NCBI RefSeq assembly: GCF_029338575.1
Contig: NZ_CP119992.1
Span: forward strand, 2,108,001 to 2,172,000
From: Halomarina halobia
GTDB lineage: Archaea > Halobacteriota > Halobacteria > Halobacteriales > Haloarculaceae
Length of the DNA: 64,000 nucleotides
Direction: 5' to 3'
Positions 43,095 to 54,917 of this stretch are shown one piece after another (the first letter of the stretch is position 1; each line of letters begins with the position of its first letter). Under the pieces are notes generated by a model. That model had not been told where the DNA came from. It was given only the letters and a program-made list of their open reading frames with translations, and ran no database searches. A program made the position numbers and the translations under genes.

Positions 43095-43142
43095 CGCCGA
43101 TTCGTGGAATCGAACCACGTCAAGGACCACCATCGGTCAAGC

Positions 43143-43177
43143 GTACGTGCGATCCAGTTAACGCCTGGACCCGTTCA
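43143..43177 (-). other. 23S rRNA processing stem, trailer half (bulge-helix-bulge)
   Basis: Complementary to the leader half at 46154-46188. On the transcript, ACTGGATCGCACGTAC pairs with the leader, and bulge UAA (43158-43160) is separated from the opposite 3-nt bulge by a 4-bp helix (GCGU with leader GCGC, one wobble). This is the substrate form cut by archaeal EndA. Confidence 0.85.
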
Positions 43178-43191
43178 CGGGACCAGTGCGA

Positions 43192-46128
<2,937 letters not shown>

Positions 46129-46153
46129 TGATATTGATTGCTCTGGACCTCGA

Positions 46154-46188
46154 TGAACGGGTCCAGTGAGCGCCTGGATCGCACGTAC
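46154..46188 (-). other. 23S rRNA processing stem, leader half (bulge-helix-bulge)
   Basis: On the transcript, GTACGTGCGATCCAG, then GCGC, then bulge UCA (46167-46169), then CTGGACCCGTTCA. It pairs with 43143-43177, making a 3-4-3 bulge-helix-bulge. It encloses the 23S gene. Confidence 0.85.
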
Positions 46189-46329
46189 ACACGGTCTTCA
46201 TCTGCGCGCCCGCTGGTAGACGGTGCGGCATCGACCCTTCCCATCCCCGTTCACACGGGATGGTGCATCTGTCTTCGTCGGAACGAGCGCCGGATGCCAC
46301 TTAAGGAACCCGGTTTCGTCCCGCGAATA

Positions 46330-46401
46330 TGGACCCACTGGGATTCGAACCCAGGGCATCCTCCTTGCAAAGGAGGCACTCTCCCACTGAGCTATGGGCC
46401 C
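46330..46401 (-). tRNA. tRNA-Ala (anticodon TGC)
   Basis: 72 nt in the 16S-23S spacer. Acceptor GGGCCCA (46395-46401) pairs with TGGGTCC (46331-46337, one G-U), discriminator A. Anticodon loop TTTGCAA gives TGC. T-arm CTGGGTTCGAATCCCAG. tRNA-Ala in this spacer is standard for haloarchaea. Confidence 0.96.
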
Positions 46402-46405
46402 TACC

Positions 46406-46455
46406 TGTTAGCCTCGGTAGTTCTGAGGTGCTCGGTCGGCCAGGTGCCGACACCC
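46406..46455 (-). other. 16S rRNA processing stem, trailer half (bulge-helix-bulge)
   Basis: On the transcript: GGGTGTCGGC, CCGACCGAG, CACC, bulge UCA (46424-46426), GAACTACC and GAGGCTAACA. All pair with the leader half at 48022-48078. The 4-bp helix CACC/GGTG between two 3-nt bulges is a perfect bulge-helix-bulge motif. Confidence 0.88.
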
Positions 46456-46496
46456 GACCCCAAGGTGGGCCGGACGTTCCGTCCGGTCCCGGTCTG

Positions 46497-47965
<1,469 letters not shown>

Positions 47966-48021
47966 GTTCTCCCCCGAAGGGGAGGGTTAGGCGGATGCAT
48001 TAAGGTTGCATATACGCTATC

Positions 48022-48078
48022 GGGTGTCGGCGACATCGGACCGACCGAGTGTCACCGAACTACCAAGGCTAACATCAG
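48022..48078 (-). other. 16S rRNA processing stem, leader half (bulge-helix-bulge)
   Basis: On the transcript: TGTTAGCCTTGGTAGTTC, then GGTG, then bulge ACA (48050-48052), then CTCGGTCGG and GCCGACACCC. It pairs with the trailer at 46406-46455 so that the 16S precursor is excised, and in known haloarchaea circularised, by EndA and ligase. Confidence 0.88.
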
Positions 48079-48150
48079 ATCCCATCGTGTACGGCGGACC
48101 GCAGGGGTGGAATCCTCATTTCCTTCGGATCCTATCGTAGGCGATTCGAG

Positions 48151-48160
48151 GGCATAAACC
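48151..48160 (-). promoter_or_regulatory. rRNA operon promoter, proximal
   Basis: Minus strand CGAAGGGTTTATGCCCTCGAA contains the TATA-like GGTTTATGCC, about 185 bases upstream of 16S. The flanking TTCGA/TCGAA sequence resembles known haloarchaeal rRNA promoters. Confidence 0.6.
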
Positions 48161-48240
48161 CTTCGAATCCGCCCCGACAGGCCGCGAGTACGGGACGTAT
48201 CCAGCGTCCCGCACCTACTGTGTGTTCGCATACATTCCGA

Positions 48241-48262
48241 GGCACCCTTAGTACATAAGGGC
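48241..48262 (-). promoter_or_regulatory. rRNA operon promoter, middle
   Basis: Minus strand CGCCCTTATGTACTAAGGG carries TTATGTAC. The following sequence CTCGGAATGTATGCGAACAC is similar to that after the distal promoter, so these two are a tandem duplication about 85 bases apart. Confidence 0.6.
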
Positions 48263-48320
48263 GTCGGTCCAAGACCGGCCCGGAATCGCGTTCCGGCGCC
48301 GCCCTGTGCGTATCATTCCG

Positions 48321-48346
48321 GAGTGCCCCTGGATATATAAGGGCAC
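48321..48346 (-). promoter_or_regulatory. rRNA operon promoter, distal
   Basis: Minus strand GTGCCCTTATATATCCAGGG, a strong TATA element, followed by CACTCCGGAATGATACGCAC. A further weak candidate (CTTAAGTA, 48427-48434) lies upstream. From 48441 to 48692 I see nothing else recognisable before the end of the MC1 gene. Confidence 0.6.
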
Positions 48347-48692
48347 CGGAACGGGGACGTCCCGACCGGGTGACCCCGGCGGGGAGCGCCCCGCGCTTCT
48401 TCGCATTCCATTCGAGCGGGGGTGACTACTTAAGACCGTCGAACTATCGGCGCTCCGTCAAGCGATTTCATGGGAGAACGTTCACACGGTACGGTCCTCT
48501 CACGGTACGGAGACACACGGGAGAGGGGTAGTGTGGCGCGGCTGGAGATCGGCTCGTCATTCCACGCGCGTGCGTGCGGTCCGGCCGGATGAGTGCCGCG
48601 CACGCTCGCTTGCGCACGCCCAATGTAAATACTATCGAATACGCCGTCCGCTCGTCGTGCGCCGACGGTCAAAGAAGCCGGTCGCTTCGACC

Positions 48693-49007
48693 TCAGATCT
48701 CCTCGAGGTGCTCGATGCCCTTCTTCGAGACGTTCGCCTTGGTGATGCGGTCCGGCATCCAGTCCGGCTTGTCGTCCGGAGCAGTCTCCTTCCAGGCCCA
48801 CCCCTCGTAGTGGTGGACCTTCTTCGTACCCTTCTCCCGGAGCCGCAACTCGGTCCGGTCGGCCTCGTCCTCGCTCCCAGCGGGGTCGAGCCGTCGAGCC
48901 GCTTTCAGCGCCGCCTGACGCGGCGTACGCCCGGAGAAGACGCTCGATTCGTTACCGCTCGTATCGCGGAGCGCGAAGTTCCGCTTCCCATCATCGCTAC
49001 GTGCCAT
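48693..49007 (-). CDS. chromosomal protein MC1
   Basis: 104 aa. MC1 is a monomeric DNA-bending chromatin protein of methanogens and haloarchaea. It starts MARSDDGKRNFALRDTSGNE. The core SVFSGRTPRQAALKAARRLDP, then RLREKGTKKVHHYEGWAWKE and DWMPDRITKANVSKKGIEHLE, matches the family throughout, including the aromatic and basic residues that contact DNA. The start ATG 49007 follows an AT-rich promoter (TATAGTTATATGTGG on the minus strand near 49039-49053). It is co-oriented with and upstream of the rRNA operon. Its base composition is a little less GC-rich than its neighbours, consistent with high Lys content. Confidence 0.95.
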   Translation of the reverse strand: MARSDDGKRNFALRDTSGNESSVFSGRTPRQAALKAARRLDPAGSEDEADRTELRLREKGTKKVHHYEGWAWKETAPDDKPDWMPDRITKANVSKKGIEHLEEI

Positions 49008-49038
49008 GGTTTTCGAACCTCCATGCGAAAGCAAAACA

Positions 49039-49172
49039 TGACCACATATAACTATATCCCCGAAATCGAGAGACTACGCCCGATATGTTTATATACAAAC
49101 AACGCAGCGTAGTAACGCACTTCGAGTCGATCGGTCGACGGGGGCGAACCCGAGCACGGCAAACTTAAGTAT
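49039..49172. promoter_or_regulatory. AT-rich divergent promoter region between MC1 and AbrB-like genes
   Basis: This is one of the most AT-rich stretches in the window. For MC1 (minus): ATAGTTATATG near 49043-49053. For the plus-strand gene: CTTAAGTATG (49164-49173), about 33 bases before its ATG. Between them TGTTTATATACAAACA (49085-49100) is nearly palindromic and may be a regulator site. Confidence 0.55.
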
Positions 49173-49205
49173 GTCGTACGGCGAAGGGTGGTGTAAGATA
49201 CCGCG

Positions 49206-49406
49206 ATGGTGCGAAAGAAGAAGCTCAGCCCGAGTGGCGCCAAAGACGAAAACGGCGAATACCACAACGTGCACCTCAACCTGCACGAGGACGAGCTGAC
49301 GGTCGCCGGGATGGAGATCGGCGACGAGGTGTTCGTCCGCGTTCGCGACAACAAGATCATCATCCAGAAGGCGGACGCAGACGAGGAGATCGAACACGAG
49401 TTCTGA
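49206..49406 (+). CDS. AbrB/SpoVT-like small conserved haloarchaeal protein
   Basis: 66 aa. MVRKKKLSPSGAKDENGEYH is a basic start, then NVHLNLHEDELTVAGMEIGD and EVFVRVRDNKIIIQKADADE, which follows the swapped-hairpin AbrB pattern (L-x-L-x-E-x-x-L-x-x-x-G-x-x-x-GDxVxV-x-V-x-x-x-x-I-x-I). These are often DNA-binding or antitoxin-like; here there is no toxin partner. The gene is 3 bases before pyrD, so the two are in one operon, and strong conservation of small AbrB-like genes in Halobacteria suggests a housekeeping role. The ATG is at 49206. Confidence 0.75.
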   Translation: MVRKKKLSPSGAKDENGEYHNVHLNLHEDELTVAGMEIGDEVFVRVRDNKIIIQKADADEEIEHEF

Positions 49407-49409
49407 TCC

Positions 49410-50465
49410 GTGCGACTCTACGACGCCGCGAAGCCGCTACTGTTTCAGCTTCCGGCAGAGACGGCACACGAGACGGTTCACGCGGCACTCCGCGCCGCCC
49501 AGGGGACGCCCGTAACGTCGGCGATCGAGCGGCGACTGGCCGTCGACGACGAGCGCCTTCGAACCACCGCCTTCGGGCTGGACTTCCCCAACCCGGTGGG
49601 CGTCGCCGCCGGCTTCGACAAGAACGCGGAGATCCCGCGCGCGCTCGCGGCCCTCGGCTTCGGACACGTCGAGGTCGGGGCCGTCACCGCGGAGGGCCAA
49701 CCGGGCAACCCGCGCCCGCGACTGTTTCGCCTCCCCGAGGACCGCGCGCTGATCAACCGTATGGGGTTCAACAACGACGGCGCGGACGCGGTCGGGCCGC
49801 GCCTCGCGCGGGCAGACGTCCCGGTCCCCGTCGGCGTGAACATCGGCAAGTCGAAGGTCACGCCCCTCGCCGAGGCCGACGACGACTATCGCTACACCTA
49901 CGAGCGGTGCGCCGACGGCGGCGACTACTTCGTCGTGAACGTCTCCAGTCCGAACACCCCGGGGCTCCGGGAGCTACAGGACCGCGAGCACCTCGAACGC
50001 ATCATCGCGGCGCTCGTCGACGCGGGCGCGTCGCCGCTCCTCGTGAAGCTCTCCCCGGACCTCACCGACGCCGCCGTCGAGGAGGCGCTCGCGGTGGTCG
50101 AGGACTTCGACCTCGACGGCGTCATCACGACCAACACGACGACCGAGCGCCCCGCCTCCCTGCGGGGCGTCAACCGCGCGGAGACGGGCGGCCTCTCCGG
50201 GAAGCCCATCGAGGAGCGCGCGACCCGGGCGGTGCGCTTCGTCGCCGAGCGCACCGACGTCCCCGTCGTCGGCGTCGGCGGGGTCGCGGACGCCGCGGGC
50301 GCGTACGCCAAGATCAGGGCGGGCGCGTCGCTCGTCCAGCTCTACACCGGCCTCGTCTACGAGGGACCGACGGTCGCCCGCGACGTCAACCGCGGCCTGC
50401 TCGACCTGCTCGCGCGCGACGGCTTCGAGGGCGTCGAGGAGGCGGTCGGGGCGGATCTGAACTGA
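49410..50465 (+). CDS. pyrD: dihydroorotate dehydrogenase (quinone), class 2
   Basis: 351 aa. It oxidises dihydroorotate to orotate with FMN and passes electrons to quinone at the membrane. Motifs: FPNPVGVAAGFDKNAE (about 59-74), VGAVTAEGQPGNPRPRLFRL, NRMGFNNDG, GVNIGKSKVT, and NVSSPNTPGLRELQ (about 177-190; the Ser at position 179 or 180 is the class 2 catalytic base). GVGGVADAAGAYAKIRAGASLVQLYTGLVY binds FMN phosphate. The N-terminal helices (1-40) fit quinone-linked class 2. The start is GTG 49410, three bases after the AbrB-like stop. Confidence 0.95.
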   Translation: MRLYDAAKPLLFQLPAETAHETVHAALRAAQGTPVTSAIERRLAVDDERLRTTAFGLDFPNPVGVAAGFDKNAEIPRALAALGFGHVEVGAVTAEGQPGNPRPRLFRLPEDRALINRMGFNNDGADAVGPRLARADVPVPVGVNIGKSKVTPLAEADDDYRYTYERCADGGDYFVVNVSSPNTPGLRELQDREHLERIIAALVDAGASPLLVKLSPDLTDAAVEEALAVVEDFDLDGVITTNTTTERPASLRGVNRAETGGLSGKPIEERATRAVRFVAERTDVPVVGVGGVADAAGAYAKIRAGASLVQLYTGLVYEGPTVARDVNRGLLDLLARDGFEGVEEAVGADLN

Positions 50466-50683
50466 CGGGACACGTTTCATTCCTGGCGGACTGAACGGGC
50501 GTTCCCGCGAGCCGGGCGGGACCTCCGGTCCCGCTGGAAGCCGGCCATCGGCCGGCGATGAGGCGAGCGGGAGCTCGTCGGAGCGCAGCCCACGAGGGCT
50601 TTCGAGGCGGTAGAGTTGTCGTCGATCATTCGGGTCGAGGGCACTCGAGGTCGTTCCACGACGAGAACGCCACTGACACTCGC

Positions 50684-52396
50684 TCAATCCAGCGCCCGGA
50701 GGTCGAACTCGAACGCCGCGACGGGCACCTCCAGGTCGTGCTCGACGAGCACGCGGGGGTGGATCTCGCCGATCACGCCCGCGGACTCGTCGTCGAGCAC
50801 GACCTCGGCGGTCCGCCCGGCGATGAACGTGGGGTGCTCGGTCGGCGGGGTCTCGAGCGTCTTCCCGAACGCGCGGGCGACCGCCTGCAGGCGCGCCTTC
50901 GCCGCCTCGAAGCCCGCGTCGGTGCGCGCGAGGACGGCGGCGACGGTTCGCCGCTCCGCGACCTTCGTCTCCTCGCTCCCGTCGACCCGCGCGGCGAGGC
51001 CGATCTCCGAGAGGTCCTGTGGGTACGCCCGGTGGGTGTTGTTCTCGAGCACCATCAGGAGCGAGGGGAGCGCCCACGTGCGGACGGTCGTGTAGTCCTC
51101 GCTGTACGGCTCGGCGATGGTGGCGGGGTCGCCCGCGCCGTAGACCGACTCCCCGGGGTCGATCCCCAGCCGGTCGAAGCACTCCGCCTCGCTGACGAGG
51201 TGGAAGTTCAGCATGTCCTCGAAGCCGAGGCCGACCAGCGCGTCGCGGGCGGCGTCCTCCAGCCGGGTGCGGTCGGTGCGGCCGCCGATGGTCCCCACCT
51301 CGGGGTACCGCGGGTCGAGTTCGTTGAACCCGTAGGCTCTACCGAGGTCGTCCACCACGTCGACCGGGTGGAGCACGTCGACGCGGTAGGGGGGAATCGA
51401 GACGTCGTAGACCACCTCGTCGCCCGCCTCCTCGACCTCGCCTGTCAGCCCGGAGCGCTCGAGCAGGTCGAGCACCTCGTCCGGGTCGAGGTCGATCCCG
51501 AGCAGGCGCTCGATCCGCCCGTGGGTGACCGTCTTGTGCTCGATCTCGAAGTCGGGTCGCACGAGCGACTCCTCCGGGTACTCGACGCGCACCTCCTCGA
51601 CGCGCCCGCCGCGGGCGGCGAGCGCGTAGCAGACGATGGCGCACATCCGGTCGATCGTCCACTGGTCGGTGCCCGTCATCTCGATGAACACGTCGCGCGT
51701 GCCCTCGGTCACCTCCGTCCGGCGGCCGTTGATCACCGGCGGGAAGGAGAACAGGCCGATGTCGTCGTAGATGGCCGGATACGCCCCGTAGTCAGCGAGC
51801 AGCGGGCCGTAGGTCCGTCCCGTCGGGTGCTCGGAGAGCACCTCGCCGGGCGTCAGCGCCGCGTCGGAATCGAGCGGGACGAACCGGTCGCCGTCCGGCT
51901 CGATCCCCCGGTAGGAGATCGTCTTGGGGCGATCCTCGCCGGCGGATCGACCTTTGAGCATCGTCAGGTCGTGGACGCCGATCGCGCCCTTCGCCCGCTG
52001 CCGGCCCATCGTCCGGTGGAGCTTCTCCTGGAGCTGGATGAGCGACTCCAGCCCCTCCTCGGTCACGTCCAGTCCGCGGACGATCGCGCCGGTCACGTAG
52101 GGACGCTCGTCGGGCACCGACTCGTCGACCTCGATGACCCACTCGGCGCTGTTGGTCCCGGGGACGTAGACGCCGCGGTCGTCGCCGTACTGGTAGCGCA
52201 GCGACCGCGCGATGCCCTCGATGGAGAGGCGATCGAGGCGGTCGGGGGCGAACTCCAGTTGCATGTCGCCGTCCTCGGTGTCCCCCTCGTACTCCAGCCC
52301 GAGCGCGAACAGGTCGGCCTCGAGTTCGTCGTCGCTCTTCTCCTCGTGGCCGGTCAGTCGCCGGAGTTCGTCGGGATCGACCTCGACGGTGGGCAT
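50684..52396 (-). CDS. pheT: phenylalanyl-tRNA synthetase beta subunit
   Basis: 570 aa, the archaeal short form without the bacterial EMAP tRNA-binding domain. MPTVEVDPDELRRLTGHEEK begins the B1-like domain. LQEKLHRTMGRQRAKGAIGVHDL, then PPVINGRRTEVTEGTRDVFIEMTGTD and the B5 domain (IPPYRVDVLHPVDVVDDLGRAYGF) are archaeal PheT. The C-terminal part includes the catalytic-like core domain GFEDMLNFHLVSEAE. The start ATG 52396 shares its last base with the pheS stop (TGATG), so the two are translationally coupled. It forms the alpha2-beta2 enzyme that loads Phe on tRNA. Confidence 0.95.
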   Translation of the reverse strand: MPTVEVDPDELRRLTGHEEKSDDELEADLFALGLEYEGDTEDGDMQLEFAPDRLDRLSIEGIARSLRYQYGDDRGVYVPGTNSAEWVIEVDESVPDERPYVTGAIVRGLDVTEEGLESLIQLQEKLHRTMGRQRAKGAIGVHDLTMLKGRSAGEDRPKTISYRGIEPDGDRFVPLDSDAALTPGEVLSEHPTGRTYGPLLADYGAYPAIYDDIGLFSFPPVINGRRTEVTEGTRDVFIEMTGTDQWTIDRMCAIVCYALAARGGRVEEVRVEYPEESLVRPDFEIEHKTVTHGRIERLLGIDLDPDEVLDLLERSGLTGEVEEAGDEVVYDVSIPPYRVDVLHPVDVVDDLGRAYGFNELDPRYPEVGTIGGRTDRTRLEDAARDALVGLGFEDMLNFHLVSEAECFDRLGIDPGESVYGAGDPATIAEPYSEDYTTVRTWALPSLLMVLENNTHRAYPQDLSEIGLAARVDGSEETKVAERRTVAAVLARTDAGFEAAKARLQAVARAFGKTLETPPTEHPTFIAGRTAEVVLDDESAGVIGEIHPRVLVEHDLEVPVAAFEFDLRALD

Positions 52397-53901
52397 CAGT
52401 GCATCACCTCCACGGACCGCAGGAGGTCGAGGTCGCAGAGCGTCCCGTGCACGTCCCGGATGTCCTCGAAGCCGTAGGTGAGCATGAGCAGGCGCTCGAG
52501 GGCGAGCCCCCACGCCATCACGTCGCAGTCGACGCCGAGCGGTTCGAGCACCTCCGGGCGGAAGATGCCGGAGTTGCCGATCTCGATGATCTCGCCCGTC
52601 TCGGGGTGGCGGCCGAACAGCTCGAAGCTCGGCTCCGTGTAGGGGTTGTAGTGGGGCTTGAACCGGATGTCAGTGATGCCGAAGCGGCTGTAGAACTCCG
52701 TGAACGTCCCCATCAGGTCGCGCACCGAGAGGCCCTCGGCCATCACCCACCCCTCGATCTGGAAGAACTCGAGCAGGTGGGTCGCGTCGAGCGTGTCGTT
52801 GCGGTAGACCTTCTCGACGCTGAAGTAGCGCTGGGGGGGTTCGAGGTCGCCGACCGCCTCCCCCGAGAGGTAGCGCATCGACAGCGAGGTGGTGTGCCCG
52901 CGCAACGCGAGCGCCCGGGCGAACTCCTCGTCCCACGGCGAGTGGTAGCCCTCGCCGTCGTCGCCCACCCCCTCCAGGTGCGCCCGGCGGACGCGCTCTA
53001 TGAGGTCCTCGGGGAGGTCGTCGATGCGTCGCGGGTCCGAGAGCGCGAAGCGGTCCCAGTGGGTGCGCGCCGGGTGGTCCTGGGGCATGAACAGCGCGTC
53101 GTTGATCCAGAAGTCGGCGTCCACGTGCGGCCCCTCCATCTCCTGGAACCCCATCCCGACGAGCACGTCCTTCACGCGGTTCGCGGTCCGGCGGAGGATG
53201 TGCTCGCGGCCGCCGTAGATCGTCTCCGCGTCGGCCTCCACGTTGTACGCCGCGAACTCCGCGTCGCGCCACTCGCCGCTCGTGAGCAGGTCGGCGGTCA
53301 CCGCGCCGACGGCGTCGGCCACCTCGACCCCTTCCATGAGCCCCGTCACGCCCTCGTCGGTGAGCGTCACCGAGCGGACGGTTCCCTCCTCGCGCCGGAC
53401 GAGCCCCCGGCGCTCCAGTTCCTCCACGGCGTCCTCGGGGGCGTCTCCGCCCGCCGCGAGGGCGTCGAGCGCCGCCGCCTCCTCGTCGGCGTCGGGGTCG
53501 GCGTCGGGAGTCGCCGCCACCGCGCCGGACTCGATGCGGCCGTAGCCCTTCCGCGCGAAATTAGAGAGGGCGATGTTCACCGCCGGGCCGTCGAGGCCCG
53601 CCCGCCCGAGCAGTTCGCCCATCGGGACGGGCTCCTCGTCTGCCCCGGCGTCGATCGCCGCCCGGTAGAGGCGCACCTCGGGGAGGCCCTCCTCCCGGTA
53701 CCGTTCGCCCTCGTCGGTGAGCGAGACGGACTCAGCCGCCTCCTCCTCGATCGCGACGAGGCCCGCGTCGGCCAGTTCGAAGGCCGCCCGGGTGACCGTC
53801 GTCGGCGACTCGTCGAGGGCCGCCGCGAGCTCCTCGACCGTTCTCGATTCCGTTGCGCTCGCGGCCTCCAGGACCGCGGCCTGTGCCTGTGGTAATCGCA
53901 T
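52396..53901 (-). CDS. pheS: phenylalanyl-tRNA synthetase alpha subunit
   Basis: 501 aa. The first 80 residues are winged-helix DNA-binding-like folds (LPQAQAAVLEAASATESRTV, ELAAALDESPTTVTRAAFEL), typical of archaeal/eukaryotic PheS. The class II core has motif 2 (HLLEFFQIEGWVMAEG with RYFSVEKVYRND) and motif 3 (GVDCDVMAWGLALERLLM). HPARTHWDRF, from the phenylalanine pocket region, is present. The start is ATG 53901. Upstream TATA candidates on the minus strand are GGCTCTTTTAGCGCG (about 54018-54032) and CCTTTTACGC (about 54113-54122), so the leader may be long. Confidence 0.95.
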   Translation of the reverse strand: MRLPQAQAAVLEAASATESRTVEELAAALDESPTTVTRAAFELADAGLVAIEEEAAESVSLTDEGERYREEGLPEVRLYRAAIDAGADEEPVPMGELLGRAGLDGPAVNIALSNFARKGYGRIESGAVAATPDADPDADEEAAALDALAAGGDAPEDAVEELERRGLVRREEGTVRSVTLTDEGVTGLMEGVEVADAVGAVTADLLTSGEWRDAEFAAYNVEADAETIYGGREHILRRTANRVKDVLVGMGFQEMEGPHVDADFWINDALFMPQDHPARTHWDRFALSDPRRIDDLPEDLIERVRRAHLEGVGDDGEGYHSPWDEEFARALALRGHTTSLSMRYLSGEAVGDLEPPQRYFSVEKVYRNDTLDATHLLEFFQIEGWVMAEGLSVRDLMGTFTEFYSRFGITDIRFKPHYNPYTEPSFELFGRHPETGEIIEIGNSGIFRPEVLEPLGVDCDVMAWGLALERLLMLTYGFEDIRDVHGTLCDLDLLRSVEVMH

Positions 53902-54224
53902 GGTGTGTCGTTGTGTGTAGTTTCGTGCTGGCGTCCGTATGCGTGCTGATCGAAGACGGCGCGGCGACGTCGGTTTGTTCGGCCGGACCCGTCCAGACCG
54001 GTCCCCCGACGCCTACGCGCTAAAAGAGCCGAACCCCGCGCTCGACGACCGGCGTGCGACACTCCGCGGCAGGGGTTCGGATGCCATACCTGCCCCTGTA
54101 CCCCCGGAGCGTAAAAGGGTTCTGAGTCGGAGCAGGGCGTCGCGTCTTCGCGTCCCCGGCTTCGGGGAGCGGGACGGCCACGACCGACGCAAGCTTCTTG
54201 CCCGCGCGCCGGCGACTGGGGTCG
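53902..54224. promoter_or_regulatory. 323-base divergent intergenic region between pheS and a methyltransferase
   Basis: No gene seen. Contains two minus-strand TATA-like boxes (TTTTAGCG complement near 54020-54028 and CTTTTACG complement near 54114-54121). The gap between the first of these and pheS is about 120 bases, longer than usual for this genome, so the pheST mRNA may have a structured leader. The methyltransferase promoter probably lies around AAGCTTCTTGCC (54191-54202). Confidence 0.4.
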
Positions 54225-54866
54225 ATGGCCGACTGGGAGGCGTTCTACCGCGAGCGCGACTACGACCGCTGCGCCTACCTCGCGGGCGAGGCGATGGTCG
54301 ATCACCTCGATCGCTTCTTCGAGCGCGTCGGGGTGCCGGGGACGCTCCTCTCGGTCGGGTGTGGCCCCGCCGTCACGGAGTTCGCGCTCGCCGAGCGCCA
54401 CCCCGACCTCGACGTGCTGGCGGTCGACCTCTCCGCGACGGTCGTCGCCGACAACCGCGCGCTGGCCGCGGAGCGCGGGCTCGACAACCTCTCGTTCGCG
54501 GTCGACGCGCTCCCCGACCTCTCGACCGACGGCCGGTTCGACCTCGTCTACTGCGTCGCCACGCTCTACTTCGTCGAGGCGGTGGCGGACGCGCTCCGCG
54601 CGCTGTGGGCGCGCGTCGCCCCCGGCGGGTACCTCGTCGTCAACTACCCGACGGAGGCCACCCGCGAGTGGGCGCGCGAGGAGCTGGACCCGTGGCGACG
54701 GGACGAGTTCTTCCACCTCGTGCGCGACGGCGCGAACCTGCTGACCCGCGAGGAGGTTGCGCGCGCGACGGGGGGCGAGGCCCGCGACTACTGGGCCGCG
54801 GTCGGCGTCGGCGACGAACCGGGAGCCGAGCGCGCGCCGACGGCGTACGTGCGGCGGGAGCCGTAG
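54225..54866 (+). CDS. class I SAM-dependent methyltransferase (copy 1)
   Basis: 213 aa. GTLLSVGCGPAVTEFALAE (about 39-57) is motif I for SAM binding, LDVLAVDLSATVVADNRAL motif II, FDLVYCVATLYFVEAV motif IV-like, and APGGYLVVNYPTEATREWAR follows. The substrate is unknown. It is a paralogue of the gene at 56845-57531: both share the unusual RFDLVYC..L-x2-V-x2-V..ALRALW/YERVAP run and NYP. Start choice: ATG 54225 (MADWEAFYRERDY); an earlier in-frame ATG would add nine residues. It converges with trpS (51 bases between stops). Confidence 0.85.
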   Translation: MADWEAFYRERDYDRCAYLAGEAMVDHLDRFFERVGVPGTLLSVGCGPAVTEFALAERHPDLDVLAVDLSATVVADNRALAAERGLDNLSFAVDALPDLSTDGRFDLVYCVATLYFVEAVADALRALWARVAPGGYLVVNYPTEATREWAREELDPWRRDEFFHLVRDGANLLTREEVARATGGEARDYWAAVGVGDEPGAERAPTAYVRREP

Positions 54867-54917
54867 CGACGCGTCGGTTCCCGCCTCCGGTCCGTCACCG
54901 AGGCGCTGCTCGATGCC

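Noticed and set aside
48430..48801. A 123-codon minus-strand frame upstream of the rRNA promoters
   Set aside because: It overlaps the MC1 gene end in another frame and the promoter region, and has no recognisable domain.
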